Shown piece after piece: positions 7,609-14,792 of a DNA stretch of 64,000 nt; position 1 is the first letter of the stretch, and each line of letters opens with the position of its first letter. The notes beneath the pieces were generated by a model. That model saw only the letters and a list, made by a program, of their open reading frames with translations. It did no database searches and was not told the origin of the DNA. Source of the DNA: QAMH01 sp900556425 (GTDB lineage: Bacteria; Actinomycetota; Coriobacteriia; Coriobacteriales; QAMH01); assembly GCA_902475535.1 (NCBI GenBank), contig CABRZR010000009.1, positions 35,704 through 99,703 on the forward strand, given 5' to 3'. A program made the translations under genes and the position numbers.

Positions 7609-8694
7609 GTGAAGGTAATGCAGAAGAACATGCTGGAGTTTATGGATGAGGGCGATATGCGCTTTGTCATCCCGGCCTACCAGCGCCTCTATTCATGGAA
7701 CGAGACGCAATGCGAAGAACTCTGGTTGGACATATTGCGAGCGGCTCGTGGCAAGCGCAATCACTTTCTGGGTACCGTTCTCTACAATGTTGTCTACGAG
7801 GGGGAAGTACCTGACCATATCGAGATTATCGATGGCCAGCAGCGCCTGACCAGTGTATCTCTCATCATCCTTGCCCTGGCAAGATACCTGGAATCTCATC
7901 CTCGGCTTTCTTCTGACGAAGCGATCGACGGGGAGACGCTCATCTCGCGCTATCTCTTCATAGGCAAGACTGATGATGGACTGCCGATCACCAAGCTCCT
8001 GCCCTCGCATCATGATGCGGGCTCCTATGATGCCGTGATTAGGGGAGAAGCTGGCAATCCCATGTCTTCCATCACCAATAATCTTTCGTTTTTTGAGGAG
8101 AAGATGGCGGAGGACGATTTCGACTACGAGTTATTGCTCGAAGGCCTGCATCGCCTCACGACCATCTTCGTCGAGGTGGACGACTACCGCGATGCGCAGC
8201 CCATATTCGAGAGCGTGAATTCCAAGGGCGTGCCGCTTAACGTAGCGGATATGGTACGCAATTATCTTTTGCTGACGGAAAGTCATGACGAGCAGACGCG
8301 TCTTTTCGAGGAGTATTGGAAAGTGAGTCAGGAGATGTTCGCACCTGACCCTGGTTCCCTCAAGCTCAATACGGGAATCAAGAGCTGGCTTGCCATTCGC
8401 CTCAAGGGCGCCCGCATTCAAAGCGCAGAGCAGACATACGCTTCGTTCAAAAGATATGTCGAGGATGTTTACCAGGGCGAAAAGGAGCCCATCTTGCGCG
8501 AGCTTCGCGGCTTTTGCCTGATGTGGGCGGAAAACTATCGCTATCACGGCGTCAAGAAGTACAGGTCTGGCTCCGACTGGGCAAAGTTGGGGGCACCCGC
8601 GCTCACGTCAGGGTACAAGCTCAAGAAGGCCGACAACGAAGAGTACGCGCGGCAGTTCCGCGAGAAGCTGCGCAATGCGGACTCCCGTTGGTAG
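7609..8694 (+). CDS. DUF262 (GmrSD N-terminal / ParB-like) protein without DUF1524, copy 1
   Basis: The product has 361 residues. It carries the DUF262 hallmarks: IPAYQRLYSW (21-30), IDGQQR (74-79) and FESVNSKGVPLNVADMVRN (about 205). DUF262 is the nucleotide-dependent domain of GmrS and of several anti-phage proteins, where it is normally fused to or paired with a DUF1524 HNH nuclease. No HNH motif is present, and the protein stops about 200 residues short of a full GmrSD. The GTG at 7609 is chosen because GCGAGG precedes it and it aligns with the start of copy 2; ATG at 7618 is the alternative. A role in phage defence or DNA restriction is inferred from the family. Confidence 0.8.
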   Translation: MKVMQKNMLEFMDEGDMRFVIPAYQRLYSWNETQCEELWLDILRAARGKRNHFLGTVLYNVVYEGEVPDHIEIIDGQQRLTSVSLIILALARYLESHPRLSSDEAIDGETLISRYLFIGKTDDGLPITKLLPSHHDAGSYDAVIRGEAGNPMSSITNNLSFFEEKMAEDDFDYELLLEGLHRLTTIFVEVDDYRDAQPIFESVNSKGVPLNVADMVRNYLLLTESHDEQTRLFEEYWKVSQEMFAPDPGSLKLNTGIKSWLAIRLKGARIQSAEQTYASFKRYVEDVYQGEKEPILRELRGFCLMWAENYRYHGVKKYRSGSDWAKLGAPALTSGYKLKKADNEEYARQFREKLRNADSRW

Positions 8695-8721
8695 CGCTGC
8701 TGATTCGTTAGGAGATGCGAC

Positions 8722-9750
8722 ATGATTGCTTCGCTCAAGTCGATTTCGGAGATACTCGGAAAGCCGGATACGCAATATCTCATACCCGTGTTCCAGCGCG
8801 TCTACTCATGGGACCGGATGCAGTGCGAGCAGCTGTGGAATGACATGATGAAGGCGGATTCCGGTGCGGACGGGCATTTTACAGGCACGTTCATCTACCG
8901 TCCTGAGAGCAACGAAGGCCATGACGACTCTGGTGCCCTATCTGGCTACACGGAGGTCGATCTGATCGATGGTCAGCAGAGACTCACCACGATCACGCTC
9001 ATACTCACGGCGCTCAGGGATGCGATGCGCGATGCGGGCGATACGGACCGGGCAAGCCAGATCAACGAGACGTATCTGCATTGCGTTACCGATATGCCCA
9101 AGCTCGTGCTCTCGGCTTCGGATGCCCCCACCATGGCGCATCTTGTCGATGGCGCTCAGGCTCCTGGGGAGGATGACCTGTCCCAGCTCCTCATCGAAGG
9201 ATACGAGCTCTTCAGGGAAAAGGTCGAGGAATCCTCCGTCGACGCCGATGCCGTCATAAAGGGTCTCGACAGCTTGCGTGTGGTTGCGGTGGAACTCGAG
9301 GAGGACGACGCGCCGCAGCAGGTGTTCGAGAGCCTCAATGCGAAGGGGCGGCCGCTCTCGACGGTCGACCTGCTCCGCAACGTCATCATGGCAAAGTACG
9401 GCGCGGTCGAGCAAAGAAGGCTGTTCGACATGTACTGGGCGCCCATTGACGAGGCGTTTCACCAATTCGGCGCCGAGCAGGACGTGTATCTCGACGCGGC
9501 GCTCCATGTCTGGGCCGAGAAGCATGCTCCGAGCATCCGCGCGTCCAAGCGAAGCGAGCTTTACCAGGCGTTCAGAGCCTATCTCCTCGGACATGACTCT
9601 ATCTCGCTCGAGGAATTGCTCAGGTCGATCAACGAGAGTTGTCTCGCCTTTGCCGCCGCCCCCGGTTCCCCGGAGGCAAAGAAGCATCTGGACTGGGTCG
9701 TGGAGAAGCCCCAGGGGCTTATCTCCCAGAACAAGCTCTTCGGCGACTAG
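8722..9750 (+). CDS. DUF262 protein without DUF1524, copy 2
   Basis: The 342-residue paralogue of the preceding gene starts 27 nt downstream with AGGAG before the ATG. It shows the same motif order: IPVFQRVYSW (21-30), IDGQQR (82-87) and VFESLNAKGRPLSTVDLLRN (about 200). It too ends without the DUF1524 nuclease domain. The two differ clearly in sequence, so this is an old duplication or a two-subunit system, not a recent copy. There is no space for a lost nuclease domain between them. They presumably act together; the catalytic partner, if any, is not visible nearby. Confidence 0.8.
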   Translation: MIASLKSISEILGKPDTQYLIPVFQRVYSWDRMQCEQLWNDMMKADSGADGHFTGTFIYRPESNEGHDDSGALSGYTEVDLIDGQQRLTTITLILTALRDAMRDAGDTDRASQINETYLHCVTDMPKLVLSASDAPTMAHLVDGAQAPGEDDLSQLLIEGYELFREKVEESSVDADAVIKGLDSLRVVAVELEEDDAPQQVFESLNAKGRPLSTVDLLRNVIMAKYGAVEQRRLFDMYWAPIDEAFHQFGAEQDVYLDAALHVWAEKHAPSIRASKRSELYQAFRAYLLGHDSISLEELLRSINESCLAFAAAPGSPEAKKHLDWVVEKPQGLISQNKLFGD

Positions 9751-9796
9751 CACGAAAACCGTTACGCTGTCTTGCGTGGAGGACGCCTCGTTTCTC

Positions 9797-10177
9797 CTAT
9801 TTCATGAAGTCGCATTTCTGGCAGTGCCTTGGGGTTTCAGCGCTTGCCTCGCGATGGAAGAGCCCGGCCCACTGGCAGATGCTTTGCAGGATGGGCACGA
9901 CGGACGCGCCCTTTTCGGTCAGGGAGTATTCCACGCGCGGCGGAATCTCGTCGTAGCTCTTGCGGTTTACGATGCCGGATGCCATGAGTTCCTTGATCTC
10001 GCTCGACAGTACGGCATCGGAGATGTTGGCAAGCTCGTTTCGGAGCTCGCTGTAGCGGAGCGTGTCCTTTGCGGCCAGGACGCAGATGATGCGCGACTTC
10101 CATCGGCCGCCGAAGACGTCCAGCCCGTATTCCAGGGGGCAGCGGATGTCCTTCTCCAGTTTGCGTTTGTGTGCCAT
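9797..10177 (-). CDS. HxlR-family winged-helix regulator
   Basis: This 126-residue protein has the HxlR pattern: CPLEYGLDVFGGRWKSRIICVL (13-34), LRYSELRNELANISDAVLSSEIKEL as recognition region, then a wing (RVEYSLTEKG). An extra Cys pair, CQKC near 119-122, ends the protein. It follows the radical SAM gene by 27 nt in the same direction, with AAAGGAG before the ATG. HxlR proteins often sense reactive electrophiles or redox state through cysteines; C13, C32, C101, C119 and C122 are candidates. The divergent ABM, OsmC and PPOX genes are plausible targets. Confidence 0.85.
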   Translation of the reverse strand: MAHKRKLEKDIRCPLEYGLDVFGGRWKSRIICVLAAKDTLRYSELRNELANISDAVLSSEIKELMASGIVNRKSYDEIPPRVEYSLTEKGASVVPILQSICQWAGLFHREASAETPRHCQKCDFMK

Positions 10178-10204
10178 GGCCTACGCTCCTTTGGCTTCTG
10201 TCGG

Positions 10205-11089
10205 CTACATGGATTTGAGGTGGCTGCGGAAGTGCGCAAGCCGCTCTTCGTCTGCGTTTGCGATTCTCGCATCGAGATACTCTAGCACCTGTTCCCTTTG
10301 CTGCGGGACGAGGGCGTTGAAGGGCGCCGTGTTGCCGATGTGGGCGCCCAGGAGAAAGGTCTCGTTTTGCATCAGCTCCACGAACAGGCGCAGCTCGCGC
10401 AGGATATCCGTCTCGCTCGACGGGACGAAGGCGCCGTTCTCGATGGCTTCTTTGAGCGGGGAGCCAGGGAAGAGCGTGAGCGTATGGATCATGATGCGTT
10501 TTGGGCTTGTCTTTCCGAATGTCTCCACGGTTGCCCTGACGTTCTCTTCGTACCTGCCCGCACCGGCAATGCCCGCTAGGTAGAATAGGTCGTAGGTGAT
10601 GCCTGCCTCGTCGAGGCGCCCGCATTGCTCGATGATGTCAGCGGCAGTATGTCCTTTGCGCATGAACGTGAGGGCGTCGTCCAAGCCGCTTTCGGCACCT
10701 ATCGAGATATCGGATACGCCGAGTCGCGCGAGTTCCCGGAGCTCCTCGTCGCTTTTGCGCCCCACATCCTCGATGCGGGCGAAGCACCCGATCGTGTGCA
10801 CCTTTGGCATGGAGGCGCGGATACCTTCGATAGTTTCGCGAAGGCGCTGCATCGGCAAGCAAAAGGCATTGCCTCCCGTCAGGAAGACACGATCGGGATC
10901 CTTCCATGACGACTGCGCGAGCTCCATGATGTCAGCGCGAACCTCGTCTTCGGGTGAGATGGTGAACGCGGATCCCTTGAACATGGTGCAGAACCTGCAT
11001 TTGTTGTGCGAGCATCCTTGAGCGACTTGCAGCATCGCCTCGGTCTGTTCGAACAGTGGTCGCCAGTACGCTCCTTCGGAATAATGCAT
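10205..11089 (-). CDS. radical SAM protein with CX4CX2C cluster motif
   Basis: The 294-residue protein binds a [4Fe-4S] cluster through GCSHNKCRFC, in which the first two cysteines are four residues apart instead of the usual three. The spacing is known in some COG1032-type radical SAM proteins. The glycine motif FLTGGNA, the ribose motif ISIGAESG, and a TIM-barrel pattern follow. There is no B12-binding domain. Start: the ATG at 11089 is preferred because GGGGGAG precedes it; an upstream frame extension lacks a site. It precedes HxlR in an operon inside the putative island. The reaction is unknown. Confidence 0.8.
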   Translation of the reverse strand: MHYSEGAYWRPLFEQTEAMLQVAQGCSHNKCRFCTMFKGSAFTISPEDEVRADIMELAQSSWKDPDRVFLTGGNAFCLPMQRLRETIEGIRASMPKVHTIGCFARIEDVGRKSDEELRELARLGVSDISIGAESGLDDALTFMRKGHTAADIIEQCGRLDEAGITYDLFYLAGIAGAGRYEENVRATVETFGKTSPKRIMIHTLTLFPGSPLKEAIENGAFVPSSETDILRELRLFVELMQNETFLLGAHIGNTAPFNALVPQQREQVLEYLDARIANADEERLAHFRSHLKSM

Positions 11090-11155
11090 GAAAATCACTC
11101 CCCCTTGTCCATTGATAGCTTCGCAGGGCATCCCCCAAAAATCCAGTAACTAGGA

Positions 11156-11178
11156 AAAAGATGAGTGGCTAATCTTTT
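11156..11178. promoter_or_regulatory. inverted repeat in the radical SAM / ABM divergent region
   Basis: AAAAGAT and ATCTTTT form a 7-bp inverted repeat with a 9-nt spacer between the divergent radical SAM and ABM genes. It is a candidate HxlR operator; that assignment is inference. Confidence 0.35.
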
Positions 11179-11263
11179 GCCCCATATCTCGAAATCCATT
11201 TGATGCTCTTATAGAGTTCGCCTTGTCAAAACCAGTGCTAAGCGTTTCGGAAAGGAGACGGAC

Positions 11264-11554
11264 ATGGCAGTGAAAGCATATTTGGAAGCGATCATGACCA
11301 TCGAGCCGGAGAATCGCGCAGCGGCCGCGGAGGTCTACACGACCTATCGTCAGCCCTTCTTGGACGACATCGAGGGGGCGCTCACCAAGGAACTCTTGGT
11401 GCGCGACGAGGATGTGCAGGTGATTCACGGATTCGACAGCATGGAGCATGCGAAGGCATACCTCGAGAGCGACTTGTTCACGACCAAGGTCGCCCCGGGC
11501 CTGCAGCCGCTTTGGGCAGCAGATCCCGACATCCGCTTCTACGAAGTTGCATAG
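11264..11554 (+). CDS. ABM-fold (dimeric alpha/beta barrel) protein
   Basis: The 96-residue product has the antibiotic biosynthesis monooxygenase-like pattern: a first strand with A-x-L-E-A-I-M-T, a helix (NRAAAAEVYTTYRQPFLDDI), a catalytic-region strand with V-R-D-E-D-V-Q-V-I-H-G-F, then SMEHAKAYLESDLF. Family members oxidise quinones, aromatics or haem, or only bind small ligands. AAAGGAGAC precedes the ATG. A terminator follows directly, so it can be expressed alone. It is divergent from the HxlR operon and is followed by OsmC and PPOX genes, suggesting a response to oxidants or reactive small molecules. Confidence 0.7.
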   Translation: MAVKAYLEAIMTIEPENRAAAAEVYTTYRQPFLDDIEGALTKELLVRDEDVQVIHGFDSMEHAKAYLESDLFTTKVAPGLQPLWAADPDIRFYEVA

Positions 11555-11561
11555 AGAAGGC

Positions 11562-11586
11562 GCGCCCGGAATCCGGGCGCTTTTTC
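11562..11586 (+). terminator. terminator after the ABM gene
   Basis: GCGCCCGGA and TCCGGGCGC form a 9-bp stem with a single-base loop, followed by TTTTT. It may allow partial read-through into the OsmC gene. Confidence 0.85.
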
Positions 11587-11641
11587 GATTGGTCGGACTC
11601 GTCTGGTGGCGCAAGCCGATACGAGAGGAAAGGACAGAGAC

Positions 11642-12085
11642 ATGAAGACTACCGCAAAGGCAACGACCACGAAGGCCCCGGAGGGGCTCAAGACGACCAC
11701 GTCGGTAAGGGAGTTCGAGGTCACATGTGACGAGCCCGTCGAGTCGGGCGGCACCAACCTGGGCATGAACCCGGTGGAGCTCTTGCTCGCGAGTCTGGGA
11801 AGCTGCATGACCATCGCGGCGTTCTACCTTGCCCCCGCGCAGGGCATCAAGGTGAACGCCTTCAGCGTCGAGCTGGAGGGAGACGTCGATCCCGATGGGT
11901 TCATGGGGCTCAACCCCGAGGTGCGCAACGGCTTCTCTGAGATTCGCATAACGCCGCACATCTCGTGCGATGCCCCTGCCGATAAGGCGCGCGAGTTCGT
12001 GGAGCTCGTCGCGAGCAGGTGCCCCGTTCATGACACGATCGAGAATGGCACGAGGATCGACTGCGTCGATATCGTGGTCGAGTAG
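11642..12085 (+). CDS. OsmC/Ohr-family peroxide-detoxifying protein
   Basis: The product has 147 residues. The OsmC fold shows NPVELLLASLGSCMTIAAFY (about 42-61) with the first redox cysteine in GSCMT, and the second in SRCPVHDTI (about 126). These two cysteines reduce organic hydroperoxides in the family. An early Lys/Thr-rich tail precedes the fold. The ATG at 11642 follows GGAAAGGACAGAG; the ATG-less frame upstream is not needed. Downstream lies a hairpin and then a flavin split-barrel gene, all in the same direction. Confidence 0.85.
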   Translation: MKTTAKATTTKAPEGLKTTTSVREFEVTCDEPVESGGTNLGMNPVELLLASLGSCMTIAAFYLAPAQGIKVNAFSVELEGDVDPDGFMGLNPEVRNGFSEIRITPHISCDAPADKAREFVELVASRCPVHDTIENGTRIDCVDIVVE

Positions 12086-12106
12086 AAGCTGCCATCTGCG
12101 TTACAT

Positions 12107-12143
12107 GCCCGGATGCCATACCCCCCCCCATGTGCATCCGGGC
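12107..12143 (+). terminator. hairpin with a nine-C loop after the OsmC gene
   Basis: GCCCGGATGC and GCATCCGGGC form a 10-bp perfect stem. The loop contains a run of nine C residues (12121-12129). Weak T content follows (CTCCCCTTG), so it may act as an attenuator more than a full terminator. The homopolymer could vary in length. Confidence 0.6.
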
Positions 12144-12171
12144 TCCCCTTGAATTTCGAAGGAGGACGATC

Positions 12172-12582
12172 ATGGCGAAGATGCCGCAAGACTGCATGGA
12201 CATGATTAACAACGTGTACGCCGCCGCTGTTGCCACGGCAGATGCAAATGGCGTGCCGAACGTGGTCTGCTGCTCCATGAAGCAGGCCTATGACGACGAG
12301 ACCGTGATGATTTCCGACCAGTACATGCGCAAGACGCTCGCGAACGTGATGGCTGGCTCGAAGATGGCCGTAAGCGTTTGGGACGAGACGCATGGATATC
12401 AGGTGAAGGGTTCGGTAACGTACGAGAACGAAGGCGAACGCTACGAGGCCATAGCCGCCCAGGTGCACCAGATTTTGAGCTCCATGGGCTATGATTTCTA
12501 TTCAAAGGGCGTTTGCTGGCTCCACGTGGAGGAAGTGTATTCGCTTACTCCCGGCGAAGACGCCGGCACACTAATTTGCTGA
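12172..12582 (+). CDS. pyridoxamine 5'-phosphate oxidase-fold flavoprotein
   Basis: The 136-residue protein fits the FMN-binding split barrel: an N-terminal helix (MPQDCMDMINNVY), a strand AAAVATADANGVPNVVCCSMKQ, D-D-E-T-V-M-I-S-D-Q-Y-M-R-K-T-L-A-N as the FMN phosphate region, then KMAVSVWDETHGYQVKGSV. The GAAGGAGGA site before the ATG at 12172 decides the start. Small members of this family are flavin or F420-linked reductases or haem-binding proteins; the specific reaction is unknown. It is the last gene before the tRNA that bounds the putative island. Confidence 0.8.
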   Translation: MAKMPQDCMDMINNVYAAAVATADANGVPNVVCCSMKQAYDDETVMISDQYMRKTLANVMAGSKMAVSVWDETHGYQVKGSVTYENEGERYEAIAAQVHQILSSMGYDFYSKGVCWLHVEEVYSLTPGEDAGTLIC

Positions 12583-12584
12583 CG

Positions 12585-12619
12585 ATGGGACAAATGTCGC
12601 CGGGGCACTTTTGTCTCAT
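12585..12619. repeat. family-2 palindrome after the PPOX gene
   Basis: ATGGGACAAATGT pairs with ACTTTTGTCTCAT around CGCCGGGGC, with two weak positions. It is nearly identical to the element at 6861-6889. The rest of 12620-12867 holds no gene I can support. It contains an ACGCC/GGCGT hairpin with a T run near 12640, and two similar segments beginning GCCAAGTRRTGTGTS. Confidence 0.6.
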
Positions 12620-12867
12620 TCTCAGCCTGTGCAGCCATCACGCCGCAATTCGTGGCGTTTTCGCCAAGTGGTGTGTCTCTGTGACAGCATCGCCGACCAC
12701 CACGGCACAGCTTTTGGCACACGTCAGGGCTCTTGCCAAGTAATGTGTGCTGGTGACCATACAGGTAGCTCAATGTAGGCGGGTTTAGATATGAGGATGT
12801 CAGGTCTATGAAAGACGCGAACCCCGCCGAACTTCCCAGTCCAAACAGGGTTCGCAAACTAGACTCG

Positions 12868-12943
12868 TGGTGGAGATGAAGGGATTCGAACCCTCGGCCC
12901 CCACGTTGCGAACGTGATGCTCTCCCAGCTGAGCTACATCCCC
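12868..12943 (-). tRNA. tRNA-Ala(CGC)
   Basis: A full 76-nt cloverleaf including an encoded CCA. The acceptor GGGGATG pairs with CATCTCC; the D stem is GCTC/GAGC; the anticodon loop TTCGCAA gives CGC for alanine; the T loop is TTCGAAT. The island lies on its 3' side, and a 42-nt copy of its 3' part is at 6896-6937. Confidence 0.95.
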
Positions 12944-13028
12944 ACTAGAATATGGCGCGCAACGGCGCGCGGGTAAGGATTATAGCGCATTTCCCGCGAG
13001 CGGGAAGGGGTATGCCCCGGCTTTATGC

Positions 13029-13034
13029 GATAAT
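13029..13034 (+). promoter_or_regulatory. -10 element of a probable leaderless promoter
   Basis: GATAAT lies 7 nt before the ATG at 13042, which would place the transcription start at or next to the start codon. No Shine-Dalgarno is visible before that ATG. Confidence 0.45.
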
Positions 13035-13041
13035 GACCCCC

Positions 13042-13977
13042 ATGCAAACGAGCAATAACATATTCCGCATACTCATCATCGCGTGTGTCGTTCTCTTCAT
13101 TGGAGCAATCGCCCAGCAGTTCTACATTTCGCACGTCGAGTCGAGTTATGCCAAGTCGGGCGAGCAGCTCGAGCAGGCAAAGGCGAGCGTTGCCACCGCG
13201 ACCCAACAAAACGAACAGCTCAAGAAGCAAGAAGAGGACACGTACATCGCCTGGCGCAATGCCCAGGGACGCCTCTCGCTTTTCGGTGATAAGGGCGGAA
13301 AGGTTGCCTACCTTACCTTCGACGACGGCCCGTGTGATGCCCTCACTCCCAAGAACCTCGAGATTCTCAAGCAGAAAGGGGCTGTCGCAACCTGGTTCTG
13401 CCTGGCAAACGACGAGCTCTACACGTATCTCAACCTCGACTTGTGCAAGAAGATCGAGGAGCAGGGGTCGGCCGTTGGCATTCACGATTGGGACCAGGAC
13501 GACTCGTACAGCTACTACAAGGGCAGTGTCGACAATTACTTCACGAGCGACTTCGACAAGGCCAAGGCCAAGCTCGAGGCAGCCGTTGGTCATGAGATCA
13601 AGATCACGCGCTTTGCCGGTGGCAGTCTCACCATCGGCTATTACAATCCCGAAATCGGCAAGGCGCTTCCCCGCGCGATGCTCGAGCGCGGCTATCAGTA
13701 CTTCGATTGGAATGTCCTTGCCGGTGACAGTGAGCCCTCGCAGTTCGTGAACGGCTCGACGCCCAAGGACCGCATCGTGAGCAACGTCTTGAGCGAGGCG
13801 GAGTTCTTCGCGAAGACGGATTCTCCCATCTGCGTGCTCATGCACGATAACCCTGGCAAGAATACCACCACAGAAGCGCTTCCCGAGATCATCGATGGGC
13901 TGCGCGCGCTGGGCTACGAATTCAAGACGCTCGATTACGATGCTCCCGGTTTTTACCAGGTGGTGATTACCGAATGA
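13042..13977 (+). CDS. membrane-anchored NodB-type polysaccharide deacetylase, second metal His replaced
   Basis: The product has 311 residues: one N-terminal membrane anchor (about 8-28), a coiled-coil stretch (about 35-75), then the NodB domain. Motif 1 TFDDGP is intact (D94, D95). Motif 2, normally H-x3-H, reads H148-D-W-D-Q152, so one of the two metal histidines is glutamine. Motif 3 is TRFAGGS, and the closing VLMHDNPGKN is present. Such enzymes de-N-acetylate peptidoglycan or other surface glycans outside the cell; whether this one is active is uncertain. The start at 13042 is supported by the -10 just upstream; 13033 is possible. The next gene overlaps its stop by 4 nt. Confidence 0.82.
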   Translation: MQTSNNIFRILIIACVVLFIGAIAQQFYISHVESSYAKSGEQLEQAKASVATATQQNEQLKKQEEDTYIAWRNAQGRLSLFGDKGGKVAYLTFDDGPCDALTPKNLEILKQKGAVATWFCLANDELYTYLNLDLCKKIEEQGSAVGIHDWDQDDSYSYYKGSVDNYFTSDFDKAKAKLEAAVGHEIKITRFAGGSLTIGYYNPEIGKALPRAMLERGYQYFDWNVLAGDSEPSQFVNGSTPKDRIVSNVLSEAEFFAKTDSPICVLMHDNPGKNTTTEALPEIIDGLRALGYEFKTLDYDAPGFYQVVITE

Positions 13978-14777
13978 CGTACTCGCGCGGACAATACGAC
14001 GACGATTACGAGCGCAGCAGACGCTCCCGTCACGATGCTTCCGAGGGACGTTCCGAGCGTCGTACGGGCACTGGGTCGAGCCGCTACTCGCGCACATCCG
14101 AACGCTACGCACGCCATGCCTCGGCGCAACGGGACGAAAGATACTCCGAGAGCAGGCCGCAAAACCGCTCGAGACGCCAACGTCCCGAGGATTCCTCTCG
14201 CGTGCGTCAACGCAGCAGACAGGATGTCGATTATGATACCTCTCGCAGTGGCAATCGCCGCTCCAACCGACGCCCAGCCGTGAACGAGGAGCAGCGCGGC
14301 GAAAGGCGCAACCGCAGTGGCGCTCGCGCCGACCGTGCGTATGAGCCGCGCGACAATCGCCAGCGGGATATGCGCCAGCGAGATGCGCGTCCCACCCAGC
14401 ATGCCGTCCCGCGCGCCGGGCAGCGCAGCGTCAACCAGGCGACGCAATACAGTAGGGACCGTTACGTGAGTCAGCCTGGCCAGCAGCGGGGCAGCTCCGT
14501 GAGCCAGCAGAACTACGACAAGGCCCGACGTGTCAAGCCGGTCGACCCCCGCGCGATTCTTGCCTCGGGAGTCATCGCCGTTATCTTGCTCGCTGTTATC
14601 GTTGTGCGATTTATCGCCTTTGGCGGAGTCGCAAGCGAGTACGGCGCTGCCAAGGCGGCAATTGACGAGCAGCAAGCACAGTTAACCGAGCTCCAAACAT
14701 CGAACGGTGAGCTTCAGGCGGAGATGGACTCCATGCAGGGCCTTATCGACCGCTATAACAATTCCGGGAAGAAGTAG
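13974..14777 (+). CDS. single-pass membrane protein with long Arg/Ser-rich disordered N-terminus
   Basis: The 267-residue protein begins with about 185 residues of low-complexity Arg, Ser, Gln and Asp sequence. One membrane helix follows (about 193-213, AILASGVIAVILLAVIVVRF), then a short coiled coil (about 222-260). The topology, with a cytoplasmic basic tail and an outside coiled coil, resembles FtsL/DivIC-type or polymer-binding anchors, but no sequence signature proves it. The start overlaps the stop of the deacetylase gene (ATGA), indicating translational coupling, so a shared role in the cell envelope is likely. I cannot assign a function. Confidence 0.7.
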   Translation: MTYSRGQYDDDYERSRRSRHDASEGRSERRTGTGSSRYSRTSERYARHASAQRDERYSESRPQNRSRRQRPEDSSRVRQRSRQDVDYDTSRSGNRRSNRRPAVNEEQRGERRNRSGARADRAYEPRDNRQRDMRQRDARPTQHAVPRAGQRSVNQATQYSRDRYVSQPGQQRGSSVSQQNYDKARRVKPVDPRAILASGVIAVILLAVIVVRFIAFGGVASEYGAAKAAIDEQQAQLTELQTSNGELQAEMDSMQGLIDRYNNSGKK

Positions 14778-14792
14778 GGACGGGCTTTCTGC

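Noticed and set aside
7609..9750. Decayed type I or II restriction-modification system
   Set aside because: No methyltransferase, specificity subunit or nuclease fragment lies nearby, and both frames are intact.
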